From JBBQZP01 sp038207585 (GTDB taxonomy: Bacteria > Pseudomonadota > Alphaproteobacteria > Rhodobacterales > Rhodobacteraceae), in assembly GCA_038207585.1 (NCBI GenBank), contig JBBQZP010000046.1, forward strand, positions 1 through 22,778: a DNA stretch of 22,778 nt. The letters are read 5' to 3'. Under the pieces are notes generated by a model. That model did not search any database and was not told where the DNA came from. It was given only the letters and a program-made list of their open reading frames with translations. Below are positions 1-8,466 of this stretch, in pieces. Numbering within the stretch: the first letter of the stretch is position 1; each line of letters opens with the position of its first letter. A program made the translations under genes and the position numbers.

Positions 1-2595
1 CGGGATCAGGTTCGTGGCCGAATAGACGATGCACTCGCCCGAGTTGGCGCGAAAGAAAAACGGCTCCGGCGCGCGGGTATGATCAAGGATCGAGGACGCA
101 TCCTGTTCAAGCACGATGATGCGGGCCTGCGGGTCGTGCCAGCCGTGCTTGTTGACCGGCATATCAAATTGCAGATACGCGGCGCGGTATTTGCGTTCGG
201 GTGCAAGGAGCGCCCATTTCGAGGGGTCTTTGGGGTCGTCTCCTTTGCGTCCGATATAAAAGCGTGTGGGGCAGGGGTCGGCAAATGGGGCGCCGGGTTT
301 GGGGGAATACCCGTTGACACGAAACAGCACGTCATTGGCAGGGCTGTTGCAAGTGCCGTCCGAGAGGCAGGTCGGATAGCCGCGTTCGGGCACGCCATAT
401 TTTGACTTTGCGATCGAAACCGCCCCCGGTGCTGTGCCCGCATGAAACTGCATGGCCGCCTGTTCCTGCGGCGTGCCATCCAATGGCAAGTGCCGGATAG
501 CGGCCTTTGTCAACTTCGCGGCCAGGCCAAACAGGGTTTTGCTTGCATTTTCTGCCCGCACACGCGCCGCGATGCGATTGGCCTGCCCCATCGGGTCATC
601 TTCCGGGATGGCAGTATCGAAATACTTCGCCTCAAGTTCCTTCGGGTCGCCATTGGCATCGGTGCCGAACGCTTCGACTCCCAATTCACGCTCGCCCGAC
701 AACACGACGTGACGCATCAGCGTCTGCTCGCTGTCAACTGCATAGGCGTTGGGGTCGATATCAAGGGGAGCCTGCGGCGGGCGGTGGCCAGCCACGCCCG
801 CAATGTAGAAGGGATAGCCCTTGAACGCCGTGCTTGGCATCGGCGGCAACGGGGTGCCTGGCAGCGGCACGATGGCGGGATTCGGAGTGCCCCCCTCGAT
901 CTCAGCATCGGGCAGCATCCGGTCGGCGGTGCCTGCCTCAAACACATCATGGGTGCGCCATAACTCCCACATGCCTTGGGCGAAATGCGGGTAAAGGTGG
1001 CAATGGAAGATTGAATCCCCCGGCGTCAGATTGCGGTTGCCTGATCCTCCATAATGTACTTCGTAAGTAAAGGACGCCCCGGGCGAGATGGTCTGGCTGT
1101 CTAGATAAACCGAATCCGGGTCATGCCAGTCCTGCGCCCACTGATGCGCATGCAAATGGAAGACATGGGTTTCCTTTGGCCCGGCATGCATGTTGCGAAA
1201 GCGCACAGCGTCACCGAGATAAGAGTGGTGCACGTTCGACGGATCGTCGGCATAGAGTGCCGACAACGCTTTATTATTGGGACCACGCTCGATCACTAAG
1301 GCGGGATCGCCCATCGCCCAAGATGCCAGAAAGAACTCCTCAAGCTTGCACTCGACACAGTCTTTGGCAGGACCGATGCCCTTGCGGTTGGCCAGCACCA
1401 TCGCGCCAAGGCCCGCTGCACCATAGTTGATACCCATGCCATCATGCAGCGCGGAGATCGGATTTTCTTCATCCTCCAACTCCGGAAAGGCCTGAACTGC
1501 CGTGATTTCATCGTGGAAGATCACAGTGAATTCACGGAACGGGTCGCCGCAGGCAGAGCCGGGGCCAAGGATCTGATCGCAATTTTCGCCGTTCGCGCGC
1601 GGATCGACGATAGCGTTGATGTCAGAGTGAACCAACTCGGCATAGGCGTTGGGGTCGGTTGTGGGCATGGTCATCGCCAAGATCGGCATGCCGGACGCAT
1701 CTTTCACGTTATAATTGCTGATGATCGGCGTGCCGCGCACAGATGTGCCGCTCGTGGCCGCTTCCAGTTGCTGGGCCGTGACCTGCGAGCGATACCAGAC
1801 CGACCCCGCTGGTTCCACATTCACTGATCCGAAAAGCCCAAGCCCGAGTTGCCCGCCATCGCCCTCGCCGCCTGCAGCTGCAGCCATGGAATAAAGTAGG
1901 AACCCGCCCTCTTTCTTGGCAATCCATGTGTAGGTCTTTGTCTCACCTGGCTTGGCAAGCGAGCTTTCGTTAAAACCGACGTTGGTGCCATCCGATCCGA
2001 TATCGCCCGAAAGTTCTAACCCATTTACATGGATCGAGGCCGAGCGTGTGGCGGGTTCGTCTGAATCGATCGAAATTATTTGACCATTTTCCGGGTCGAC
2101 CACATGTTCTTCACCGTCGCGTTCGGGGTTTAATAAGTTGGTGAAAACCACCCGCAAGCAGTCCCCCTCATTTACACGCAAAACAATTGGGCGCGGGCGC
2201 TTGTCGGCCCTTAGCCGCACATTGCCCGCCAGCGCCGCATCCATTTCGGTGTCCGGTTTAAGCGGAATGGCACCGCCATCGGTCAGGGTTATGCCCGTGT
2301 TATCGAAAGCCGTCTGATCATTGTCGCCGCTTGTCACCACATCCCGACGCAGTGCATAAAGCATGCCGGCAGGGTTGAATGCACCGAAGCGGTTATAGAT
2401 GTACATCTGTTCCAGCGCCACGACATGGGCGACAACTGTTTTGTCAGCCGAACACGTAGCGGTAGCGACCTGATGCGGCGGCAGTCTAGACGCCAAATCT
2501 TCTGCATTTGACGTTGGCGCAAAGACCATCCACGCTGCCGTTCCGACCAAGAGAGATGTCGATCTGACGGAAATAAAATACCGGAAAGCAGACAT
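1..2595 (-). CDS. Large MnxG-type multicopper oxidase, N-terminal 865 codons (partial)
   Basis: An uninterrupted frame runs from ATG at 2595 to the left edge, so the C-terminus lies outside the window. The start has a GGAGG about 8 bases upstream. Residues 1 to about 31 form a Sec-type signal peptide ending in SNAED, so the product is exported. Around residues 476-485 is HVFHLHAHQW and around 529-542 FHCHLYPHFAQGMW. These match the copper-binding motifs of multicopper oxidases: HxxHxH, then HCHxxxHxxxGM with Met as likely axial T1 ligand. The HAHQW and YPHFAQGMW wording and the great length resemble MnxG-type manganese oxidases rather than CueO or laccases, which are near 500 residues. The N-terminal cupredoxin domain has lost its His motif (HVNGLEL, LLYSMAA), so the remaining trinuclear-centre ligands should lie in the missing C-terminal part. 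Mn(II) oxidation is inferred from family resemblance only. Confidence 0.85.
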   Translation of the reverse strand, partial: MSAFRYFISVRSTSLLVGTAAWMVFAPTSNAEDLASRLPPHQVATATCSADKTVVAHVVALEQMYIYNRFGAFNPAGMLYALRRDVVTSGDNDQTAFDNTGITLTDGGAIPLKPDTEMDAALAGNVRLRADKRPRPIVLRVNEGDCLRVVFTNLLNPERDGEEHVVDPENGQIISIDSDEPATRSASIHVNGLELSGDIGSDGTNVGFNESSLAKPGETKTYTWIAKKEGGFLLYSMAAAAGGEGDGGQLGLGLFGSVNVEPAGSVWYRSQVTAQQLEAATSGTSVRGTPIISNYNVKDASGMPILAMTMPTTDPNAYAELVHSDINAIVDPRANGENCDQILGPGSACGDPFREFTVIFHDEITAVQAFPELEDEENPISALHDGMGINYGAAGLGAMVLANRKGIGPAKDCVECKLEEFFLASWAMGDPALVIERGPNNKALSALYADDPSNVHHSYLGDAVRFRNMHAGPKETHVFHLHAHQWAQDWHDPDSVYLDSQTISPGASFTYEVHYGGSGNRNLTPGDSIFHCHLYPHFAQGMWELWRTHDVFEAGTADRMLPDAEIEGGTPNPAIVPLPGTPLPPMPSTAFKGYPFYIAGVAGHRPPQAPLDIDPNAYAVDSEQTLMRHVVLSGERELGVEAFGTDANGDPKELEAKYFDTAIPEDDPMGQANRIAARVRAENASKTLFGLAAKLTKAAIRHLPLDGTPQEQAAMQFHAGTAPGAVSIAKSKYGVPERGYPTCLSDGTCNSPANDVLFRVNGYSPKPGAPFADPCPTRFYIGRKGDDPKDPSKWALLAPERKYRAAYLQFDMPVNKHGWHDPQARIIVLEQDASSILDHTRAPEPFFFRANSGECIVYSATNLIP

Positions 2596-3046
2596 GGAGA
2601 ACCTCCATAGTCAAATGAATTTCAGTGCAGGAAAAATTCGAGAATACAATCTTGGCGCGACTCAAGCGCACGTTCAGCATGCGCCGATACGGATTTTTGT
2701 CAAGTCCGGCGTTACTGACCGCCCTTGCTGGTTGACCAAACCTGACAGTGGCCCCGTCGGGCTTCTGTGCTATTTGCATTTCCTCCGCCAGCGGATTGTA
2801 GGCAATCCAGTGAGCGGTCTTTTTGTCGGAACCTTGGTGGATTTCCGATCTGCCGCGCGATCGACCAGTTGATACGGGACGCTTGGCAAATGCAAAAAAT
2901 AACTTGTGAGGCAAGAGGTTGCATCCAGCGTTCAGACTTGATGCAGAGCTGAGCTTCCACCCGAAAATTGGACAGTGACGGAAGATACGATCTGAGGTCT
3001 GCTGATCCCCAATCCGAGGCGATCGTAGTAAGTCTAAACGCAGGAA
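2596..3046. other. Intergenic region upstream of the oxidase
   Basis: About 450 bases lie between the oxidase start and the IS6 3' fragment. The region must hold the oxidase promoter, but I cannot pick a convincing -35/-10 pair. A long open minus frame (2914 down to 2486) overlaps the oxidase start in another frame and has no recognisable domain, so I do not call it. No RNA gene or clear repeat is visible. Confidence 0.4.
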
Positions 3047-3265
3047 CCATTTTGCCGTTCCGGTGCATGCGAACGTTGCAGAAGTTCACATTAGTCCACG
3101 CCTTGGTCCGCAACCACTTTCCAACGGAGCACCATCTCCAAAACTGCAATACCTACAAGCAGGCCCGCTCGGCCGCTCTCGCAGAGTGGCGTGGCCTTCT
3201 CGCTGCCTGATAATCAGGCGGGGCCGGCGTAACGGAGACTGGTTTGCATGTCGTCTGACATCACC
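3047..3265 (+). mobile_element. IS6-family element, 3' fragment with right inverted repeat
   Basis: From about 3056 the DNA closely follows the 3' end of the IS6 element at 19542-20361. It encodes residues corresponding to MRTLQKF, a HNHFPSERHL-like stretch (here RNHFPTEHHL) and AEWRGLLAA, the typical C-terminus of IS6 transposases. It then continues through the shared GTAACGGAGACTGGTT to a terminal GTCTGACATCACC at 3253-3265. The reverse complement of that end, GGTGATGTCAGACGA, pairs with the left ends GGTGTTGTCAGAAGA at 5035 and GGTTTTGTCAGAGGA at 19542. The 5' three quarters of the element are missing, including all DDE residues. The fragment stops 18 bases short of the ligase stop codon. 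Confidence 0.85.
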
Positions 3266-3283
3266 GACGGCAGTGATCCCGGC

Positions 3284-4909
3284 CTAGCCGCGCAACCGGA
3301 ACCGCTGGATCTTGCCGGTCTGCGTCTTGGGCAGTGCGTCAATGAACACGACCCGACGGGGATACTTGTAGGGGGCAATCACCGCCTTCACATGGTCCTG
3401 CAACAGCTTGACCATCAGAGCATCGCCCGCGTGCCCCGCCGCCAGCACCACATGCGCCTCGACGATCTGACCGCGATTAGCGTCCGCAGCCCCGATCACT
3501 GCACATTCCTGCACCGCTGGATGCGATAGCAACGCCGCCTCCACCTCGGGGCCAGCGATGTTGTATCCGGCAGAAATGATAATCTCGTCCAATCGCGCGG
3601 CAAAGTGAAACCGCCCCTCTTCATCCTGCCAGAAACTGTCGCCCGTCAGGTTCCAGCCATCGCGCACATAACCCGCCTGCCGCGCATCCGCCAGATAACG
3701 GCAGCCGGTCGGTCCGCGCACGGCCAGCCGCCCGACCTCGCCGCGCGGCAGATCTTCCATATCAAGCCCGACCACCCGCGCCTGATACCCCTCCACGGGC
3801 CGCCCGGTGCAGCCGGGGTGGTGGTCGTCGAACCGGTTGGTCAGGAAGATGTGCAGCATCTCGGTCGCACCGATCCCGTCCAGCATCGGCTTTCCGGTGC
3901 GGTCCATCCATTCCTGATAGACCGCCGCGGGCAGTGTCTCCCCAGCACTGACCGCCGCGCGAAGCGACGACAGGTCCGCGCCGTCGGCCATCGCGCGCAG
4001 CATCACGCGGTAGGCTGTGGGGGCGGTGAAACACACGGTCGCGCGGTATTCCTGAATGATGTCGATCATGTTCTGCGGGCTTGCTTGCTCCAGCAGCGCC
4101 GCCGCAGCCCCGAAACGCAGGGGAAACACCGCAAGTCCCCCCAGCCCAAACGTGAACGCCAGGGGCGGTGAGCCTATAAACACATCCTCGGGCGTCACCG
4201 CCAGCACGTCCTTCGCATACCCGTCCGCAATGATCAGCAGGTCACGGTGGAAATGCATCGTGGCCTTCGGCTCTCCGGTTGTCCCCGACGTGAACGCCAA
4301 CAGCGCCACATCATCGCGTCCCACCGGGGGCGCGGTGAACTGCGCCGGCTTTCGCAGCGCAATCCGGTCCAACTCGGCATCGTGGTTCGCCGTGCCGTCA
4401 AACCCCACCACGCAGGTCAGGAACCGGCTGTGCTTCTGGCAGGCAACCATTTCTTCCATCAGCCGGGTGTCGCACAGCGCATGGGTGATCTCGGCCTTGT
4501 CGACGATCGCTGTCAACTCGCCAGACCGCAGCATCGGCATCGTATTGACGACCACCGCCCCAGCCTTCGTCGCGGCCAGCCAGCACGCCACCATCGCCGG
4601 ATTGTTCGCCGACCGGATCAACACGCGGTTGCCGGGCTGCACGCCGTAATCCTTGATCAGCACATGGGCGATGCGGTTCGTCCAGTCCGACAGTTCCTTG
4701 TAGGTCCGCACCCGCTCGTTGCCGATAAGCGCGGTGTTATCGCCAAAGCCGCGCTGGACCATCCGGTCGCTCAACTCTACGCCCACGTTCAGCCATTCAG
4801 GGTAGTCGTACCCGTCCAGCAAAAGCTCCGGCCAAAGGTCGGTCGGCGGCAGGTTGTTGCGGGTAAAGCTGTCGGTGTGGCCACTAGGCCCAAGCTGGTG
4901 TGACGGCAT
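3284..4909 (-). CDS. Benzoate/2-aminobenzoate-CoA ligase family protein
   Basis: This is a 541-residue acyl-CoA synthetase of the ANL superfamily. It activates a carboxylate with ATP to an acyl-adenylate and then forms the CoA thioester in the cytoplasm. The AMP-binding P-loop FTSGTTGEPKATMH is at about 206-219. GATEML (A5 region), GDSFW followed by RLDEIIISAGYNI (A7/A8) and the catalytic lysine in PKTQTGK (about 527-533) are all present, so the enzyme looks active. The N-terminal PELLLDGYDYPEWLN and overall length match the benzoate-CoA and 2-aminobenzoate-CoA ligase group; the exact aromatic acid is not decidable. The start at 4909 has a GCGAGG about 7 bases upstream. The gene stands alone between two IS6 fragments, 18 bases from the right end of one and about 125 bases from the left end of the other, so it probably arrived as transposon cargo. 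No partner oxygenase or ring-reducing gene is nearby. Confidence 0.88.
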   Translation of the reverse strand: MPSHQLGPSGHTDSFTRNNLPPTDLWPELLLDGYDYPEWLNVGVELSDRMVQRGFGDNTALIGNERVRTYKELSDWTNRIAHVLIKDYGVQPGNRVLIRSANNPAMVACWLAATKAGAVVVNTMPMLRSGELTAIVDKAEITHALCDTRLMEEMVACQKHSRFLTCVVGFDGTANHDAELDRIALRKPAQFTAPPVGRDDVALLAFTSGTTGEPKATMHFHRDLLIIADGYAKDVLAVTPEDVFIGSPPLAFTFGLGGLAVFPLRFGAAAALLEQASPQNMIDIIQEYRATVCFTAPTAYRVMLRAMADGADLSSLRAAVSAGETLPAAVYQEWMDRTGKPMLDGIGATEMLHIFLTNRFDDHHPGCTGRPVEGYQARVVGLDMEDLPRGEVGRLAVRGPTGCRYLADARQAGYVRDGWNLTGDSFWQDEEGRFHFAARLDEIIISAGYNIAGPEVEAALLSHPAVQECAVIGAADANRGQIVEAHVVLAAGHAGDALMVKLLQDHVKAVIAPYKYPRRVVFIDALPKTQTGKIQRFRLRG

Positions 4910-5034
4910 CCGAGCCTCGCGACGTAAAGCGGGTGGCGGCCCCTTGCGACCCGGTTCCCCGATGCGAACCCGCGCTGAGCCGTTGTAATGTCGGGCATAT
5001 CACCGGGGTCGCGGCACTGTCCAGCATCGCCAAG

Positions 5035-5198
5035 GGTGTTGTCAGAAGAACTCGGCTTGAGCCGACCGGTGCCGTCAGCAAGGCTCCCATCATTACAAAG
5101 GGCTCCCCCCTTTTCGGTAGTTCAAGACGTTTCCTCACATCATTCGCTTGGCGGTGATGCGTTACATCCGATTACCATTATCGCTTCGGAACGTTGAA
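5035..5198 (+). mobile_element. IS6-family element, 5' fragment with left inverted repeat
   Basis: The fragment begins with GGTGTTGTCAGAAGAAC, the left inverted repeat. It then follows the start of the IS6 element at 19542: CTCCCAT, then a decayed transposase start (ATCATTACAAAG in place of ATGATGACAAAA), a +2 frameshift near 5110, TTGGCGGTGATGC and the codons for LSLRNVE. Similarity fades at about 5198, so the DDE core and 3' end are missing. It has the same orientation as the fragment at 3047 and the element at 19542. Confidence 0.8.
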
Positions 5199-5559
5199 TA
5201 GCCCCTAGATTTGTAGGCGCCTTGCTTGGTAATTTTGGAAGCAAGGAGGACGAAATGTTCGTCATGATGGCCCGAGATAGTGTATCCAAGGCCAGCCATC
5301 AGGTCACAGATGTGGCATCTGGTCGTGGATGATGCTTCGATCAACCGCGACCGGTGCAACGAATTGTGGAAAATGCTTCGCGAAGTCGAAGGCGACGAAT
5401 TACGGCTAGTTGGATCTTAGTCGCGTTTGCGTCTGATGGGATTCGAACATGCTGCTCGTCATAATAAAATCAATAACTTACGCCCCAGAGACGGTTCGGC
5501 GGCAGTCGCGTTCCCTCCGCCCCTTGCCCTAACGAAAGCGTTGTCTCGATCCGGCTGAG
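5199..5559. other. Gene-free stretch between IS6 fragment and repeat A
   Basis: About 360 bases with only short open frames and no recognisable protein motif. A short plus frame near 5340-5420 (CNELWKMLREVEGDELRL) could be the tail of a broken gene, but nothing supports a family. I see no RNA gene. Confidence 0.35.
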
Positions 5560-5785
5560 GCCTGATTTTTCCGTTGTTTTCGGGGGTTATACGCGTTTGG
5601 CTGTTCACTGGCCTCTGTCGCAGTAGGCTCCCGAACGGTCTCTCCAGGCCAATTCTCTCCAGACCTGTTGCCTTCTCAAATTTGGTGAAGTGACGTATCT
5701 GCATGAAATCAATAGTAAAATCCGAGTGTGCTTTTAGCAGTTGGAAAATTCGCACGGTTTCCGGAGACGACTGGCATCGAAATTC
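5560..5785 (+). repeat. Repeat A: left copy of an unidentified ~226-bp direct repeat
   Basis: This segment aligns with 20403-20628 at a constant offset of 14,843 bases. The two ends are well conserved: GCCTGATTTTTC...GGGGTTATA...GGCTG..CACTG at the left and an identical 16-mer ACTGGCATCGAAATTC (5770-5785) at the right. The middle is more diverged, with short matches such as GTCTCTC and GCAGTTGGAAA / GCGGTTGGAAA. Equal overall length argues for common origin rather than chance. Neither copy has a shared long open frame. I do not recognise it; it may be a relic of a mobile element. Confidence 0.6.
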
Positions 5786-5933
5786 GTCCTGAATGCGCTC
5801 AACCTTGATCTAACTGTGTTTCAGCGTGCAATTTTGCCCCCCTAGGCGGGGTGATCGGCGTCCAATTTTGACCCCCCTGTTTATCTGGCAGACCGTTCGT
5901 TGCAGGGCAGCGGACGGAGGGGAGAGGAAGCGG

Positions 5934-6113
5934 GTGGATACGATCGCACGGGTCCGGCGGGCCTTTCACATCCAGGGCTGGTCGATGAAGAAGATCGCGC
6001 GGGACTTGCATGTCTCGCGCAATACGGTGCGCAAGATCCTGCGCTCAGGCGAGACTGACTTCAGTTACGAGCGGGAGCGACACCTGTCGGCCAACGGATG
6101 GTTCAGATCCTGA
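5934..6113 (+). pseudogene. istA: IS21 transposase IstA, N-terminal remnant
   Basis: A GTG start at 5934 follows the purine-rich GGAGGGGAGAGGAAG, a good ribosome binding site. The first 50 or so codons read VDTIARVRRAFHIQGWSMKK, then IARDLHVSRNTVRKIL and RSGETDFSYERE. This is the helix-turn-helix N-terminus of IstA-type transposases. Family similarity ends near 6085 and the frame stops at 6113. The DDE catalytic core, normally several hundred residues, is absent. Confidence 0.82.
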
Positions 6114-6142
6114 CCTGAGTTCGAGTTGATCGGCTGCAAGCA

Positions 6143-6362
6143 GTCGAAGCCGCATGTCGCGAGGCGCTGGACCAATTTGTCCATTCGGCGCCAGTCACCA
6201 TCAATATCCTGGCGCGACGACGCGACCCCACCCCACCACCGTTTTTACTGACCCCCACAGCGCCGCGCCTGACCCACGAACCCGTGGCCGCCTTACGGCG
6301 ATTGCAGGCAATCGCCTACCGGCCAACGGATTGCGCCCGCTACGACAGCCTCAGGAGGACAA
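6143..6362 (+). pseudogene. istA: IS21 transposase IstA, C-terminal remnant
   Basis: In the frame starting at 6143 the DNA encodes VEAACREALDQFVHSAPVTI, then NILARRRDPTPPP, LTHEPVA and DCARYDSLRR. This is the characteristic C-terminal tail of IstA proteins. No start codon or core domain precedes it. An AGGAGG at about 6353 at its end is the ribosome binding site of the following istB start, as in intact IS21 elements. Confidence 0.8.
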
Positions 6363-6368
6363 TCCGAC

Positions 6369-6440
6369 ATGGAACGTACCCAAATGCGCGACCTGATGGA
6401 GACTTTGAAGCTGTTATCAGTTCGCGGGCGCACTTCATAA
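6369..6440 (+). pseudogene. istB: IS21 helper ATPase IstB, first codons only
   Basis: ATG at 6369 sits 10 bases after an AGGAGG and encodes MERTQMRDLMETLKLLSVRG before a stop at 6440. The first 16 or so residues fit the N-terminus of the IstB AAA+ helper. The Walker motifs and everything else are missing. The break falls at the convergent 3' end of the cysteine hydrolase gene, whose stop codon is at 6435-6437. Confidence 0.7.
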
Positions 6441-7073
6441 GGCGGTGGATGACTCGGTCAATTCCGCCACCAAATCGTCTGTTGTCATCGTTCTGCAATA
6501 GCCGCCAAAGGCCTTAAGTGCGTTGATATGACGCGCTTCAGTGTGGGTGGCGCAGGCATCGGACACACAGACAGGATAGAACCCCCGGTCGGCCGCATCG
6601 CGAACCGTGTGATCACAGCATTGGTCGGTCAGAAAGCCCGTGACGACCAGCGTGTCGATGCCGATGTTGCGCAGCAGGTATTCGATGTTGGTCGAATTGA
6701 ACACGCCCGACGACGTCTTCGGGATCACGATTTCATCGCCCGCGGGGGCCACCATATCCAGCACCTTGGCCTCCCAAGACCCCTTGGCGATGAAGAATTT
6801 TGACAGCTTGTAATCAAGGCTGCGATCACGGCCATCGTCTGTCAGATTTTCCATCACCGTATACATCACTTCGCCGCCCGCCGCCCGGAAGGCGGCCAGC
6901 AGGCGTTGCAGGTTTGGCATCACCACCCGGCGCAGCGTTTCGTCGAAATACGGGTGGCGGGCGGCCACATCGGCGTTCCAGACATAGTTCTGCGTGTCGA
7001 TCAACAGCAGGCAGGTCCGCTTGGGGTCAAGCGGGCGTTGGCGTGTGAGGGCAAGATCGTCGGGGCGTTGCAT
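6435..7073 (-). CDS. Isochorismatase-type cysteine hydrolase (amidohydrolase), copy 1
   Basis: This 212-residue cytoplasmic hydrolase belongs to the isochorismatase/nicotinamidase superfamily. The expected triad is visible: Asp26 in LLIDTQN, Lys119 in IPKTSSG and Cys152 in LTDQCCDHTVRDA. Members hydrolyse C-N bonds of small amides or ureido acids (RutB, N-carbamoylsarcosine amidase, nicotinamidase). The stretch ENLTDDGRDRSLDYK is shared with the paralog at 17843, and the two are similar over their whole length. It is the last gene of the long minus-strand operon, 25 bases after the amidase stop, with AAAGGTG as ribosome binding site. Its C-terminus is about as long as the paralog's, so the IS21 relic that begins right behind it has not visibly truncated it. 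The substrate is unknown. Confidence 0.88.
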   Translation of the reverse strand: MQRPDDLALTRQRPLDPKRTCLLLIDTQNYVWNADVAARHPYFDETLRRVVMPNLQRLLAAFRAAGGEVMYTVMENLTDDGRDRSLDYKLSKFFIAKGSWEAKVLDMVAPAGDEIVIPKTSSGVFNSTNIEYLLRNIGIDTLVVTGFLTDQCCDHTVRDAADRGFYPVCVSDACATHTEARHINALKAFGGYCRTMTTDDLVAELTESSTAL

Positions 7074-7098
7074 GGGGGCACCTTTGGTATACCGGGGG

Positions 7099-8466
7099 TT
7101 AATCTAGGCTGTGGGGCGGGGTCCAGACATCGGCGCGCGCAAGCACCCGTTCGATCCTGCGGGCAAGCGCAAGCAGCCGCGGTTCGGTGCCGGGGGATCC
7201 GATCAGTTGCAGCCCGACGGGCAGGCCTTCGGCATCGACCCCTGCCGGGATCGACACGGCGCACAGGCCCAGAAAGCTGACCACGCAAGTATTGCGCAGG
7301 TTCAAAAGGTTCAGTCTGGCATAAGTATCAGGGTCTTCCAGCAATGCCACGGGCGGCGGGGTCAGCGGCACTGTGGGGCACAGCACCGCGTCAAAGCCGC
7401 CCAGTACCGAAGCTGCTTCAGCCGACAGACAGGCGTAGCGCGCCTTGCGTTGCAGGTATTCCCACGCTTCCAGTGCCTTGCCGTCATCCATGCGGCGGCG
7501 CACGCGTGGGTCCAGCGTCAGCAACACCTGCGGCAGGGTCTCACGCAGAAAGGCGTAAAGGTCAGCCGAGACGATGCCGCCTTCACGGTAGATGCCGTAA
7601 ACCTCGGCCACGCCGGGCAGGTCCACGTCAGATAACGTTCCGCCATCGGCCTCTATCAGCGCCATCGCCTCGTGCAGCCGTTCAGCGACGCCAGGTGAGG
7701 TATCGCCCCAGAAGAACGCCCCGGCCACGCCCAGCCGCAATGGGCCCTCGCCGTCGGGCACGCGGGCAGTGTCCAGCGCCTCAAAGGCAAAGGCGGCATC
7801 GTCGGCGCTTCGGGTCAGGATGCCGGGCGTATCGAAACTGGGGCTCAGCGGCACGATCCCGGCGGTGGACCAGCGGCCCAGAGTGGTCTTCAACCCCACC
7901 GTTCCTGTCAGGCTGGCAGGGATGCGCACCGATCCGCCGGTATCGGTACCAAAGGCGACCAGCGCGGTGCCCTCTACCACCGAAACCCCGGCCCCGCTGC
8001 TGGAACCGCCCGGCGCGCGGTGCACGGCGCGGTCGCGCGGGTTCCATGGCGTGGGATGGTGTCTGCTGGTGCCAAGGCCACCAAAGGCCATCTCGACCGT
8101 ATGGGTCTTGCCTGCGATCACCGCCAATTGCCGCCTTAGGGCAGTAACCACTGGCCCCTCGGTTGAAAATGCTGGCGGCAGGGCGTTCGGTGTGCCCGCA
8201 AAGGTCGGCAGACCGGCTACGCCAAACAGGTCTTTCAGAGAAACTGGTATTCCCTGTAGTCCGCCCAAACGGGTGCCCACCGCAAAGGCCGCATCCGCCG
8301 CCGTCGCCTCTCGCCGCGCAAGGTCGGGTGTCCATTCCTTGTAGGCGGCCAAGGCCGGATCGTGGCGTGCTTGCGTCGCCTCGGCAAGCGCCGTCGCGGT
8401 CAGGTGCCCGTCGGCCAGATCAGCGGCAATGCGGCGCAGGCTTCGGATCAAGATATCGTCGGTCAT
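7099..8466 (-). CDS. Amidase-signature (AS) family amidase
   Basis: A 455-residue AS-family amidohydrolase. The Ser-cisSer-Lys triad is recognisable: Lys78 in PVSLKDLFG, the Gly/Ser-rich GGSSSGAG at 153-160, and the nucleophile serine in GTDTGGSVRIPAS (about 173-185). Length is normal for the family, which includes GatA, allophanate hydrolase (AtzF), AtzE and aryl or aliphatic amidases. I see no feature that fixes the substrate. The GatA role is unlikely because no gatB or gatC is present. The ATG overlaps the stop of the upstream RraA-like gene by 4 bases (ATGA), so the two are translationally coupled. Together with the cysteine hydrolase just downstream it suggests sequential hydrolysis of two C-N bonds in one compound. 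Confidence 0.9.
   Translation of the reverse strand: MTDDILIRSLRRIAADLADGHLTATALAEATQARHDPALAAYKEWTPDLARREATAADAAFAVGTRLGGLQGIPVSLKDLFGVAGLPTFAGTPNALPPAFSTEGPVVTALRRQLAVIAGKTHTVEMAFGGLGTSRHHPTPWNPRDRAVHRAPGGSSSGAGVSVVEGTALVAFGTDTGGSVRIPASLTGTVGLKTTLGRWSTAGIVPLSPSFDTPGILTRSADDAAFAFEALDTARVPDGEGPLRLGVAGAFFWGDTSPGVAERLHEAMALIEADGGTLSDVDLPGVAEVYGIYREGGIVSADLYAFLRETLPQVLLTLDPRVRRRMDDGKALEAWEYLQRKARYACLSAEAASVLGGFDAVLCPTVPLTPPPVALLEDPDTYARLNLLNLRNTCVVSFLGLCAVSIPAGVDAEGLPVGLQLIGSPGTEPRLLALARRIERVLARADVWTPPHSLD

Larger units (their letters stand above)
5817..6440 (+). mobile_element. IS21-family element, internally deleted remnant
   Basis: The left end carries two copies of a terminal motif, CAATTTTGCCCCCC (5829-5842) and CAATTTTGACCCCCC (5863-5877), as in IS21-family multiple-repeat ends. 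After these come the start of istA, the end of istA and the first codons of istB in the right order, with the centre of istA deleted near 6085-6142. The element stops inside istB at the 3' end of the adjoining hydrolase gene, so the rest of istB and the right end are gone. It cannot transpose on its own. Confidence 0.82.

Noticed and set aside
442..963. Plus-strand open frames of up to 173 codons across 79-963
   Set aside because: They lie antisense to the continuous multicopper oxidase frame and have no domain character; GC-rich coding DNA commonly gives such shadows.
2486..2914. 142-codon minus frame upstream of and overlapping the oxidase start
   Set aside because: It overlaps the oxidase signal peptide in another frame, has no recognisable motif and no convincing ribosome binding site.
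7099..8466. GatA subunit of the tRNA amidotransferase
   Set aside because: No gatB or gatC neighbours; the gene is embedded in a catabolic operon, so a general AS-family amidase is the safer call.
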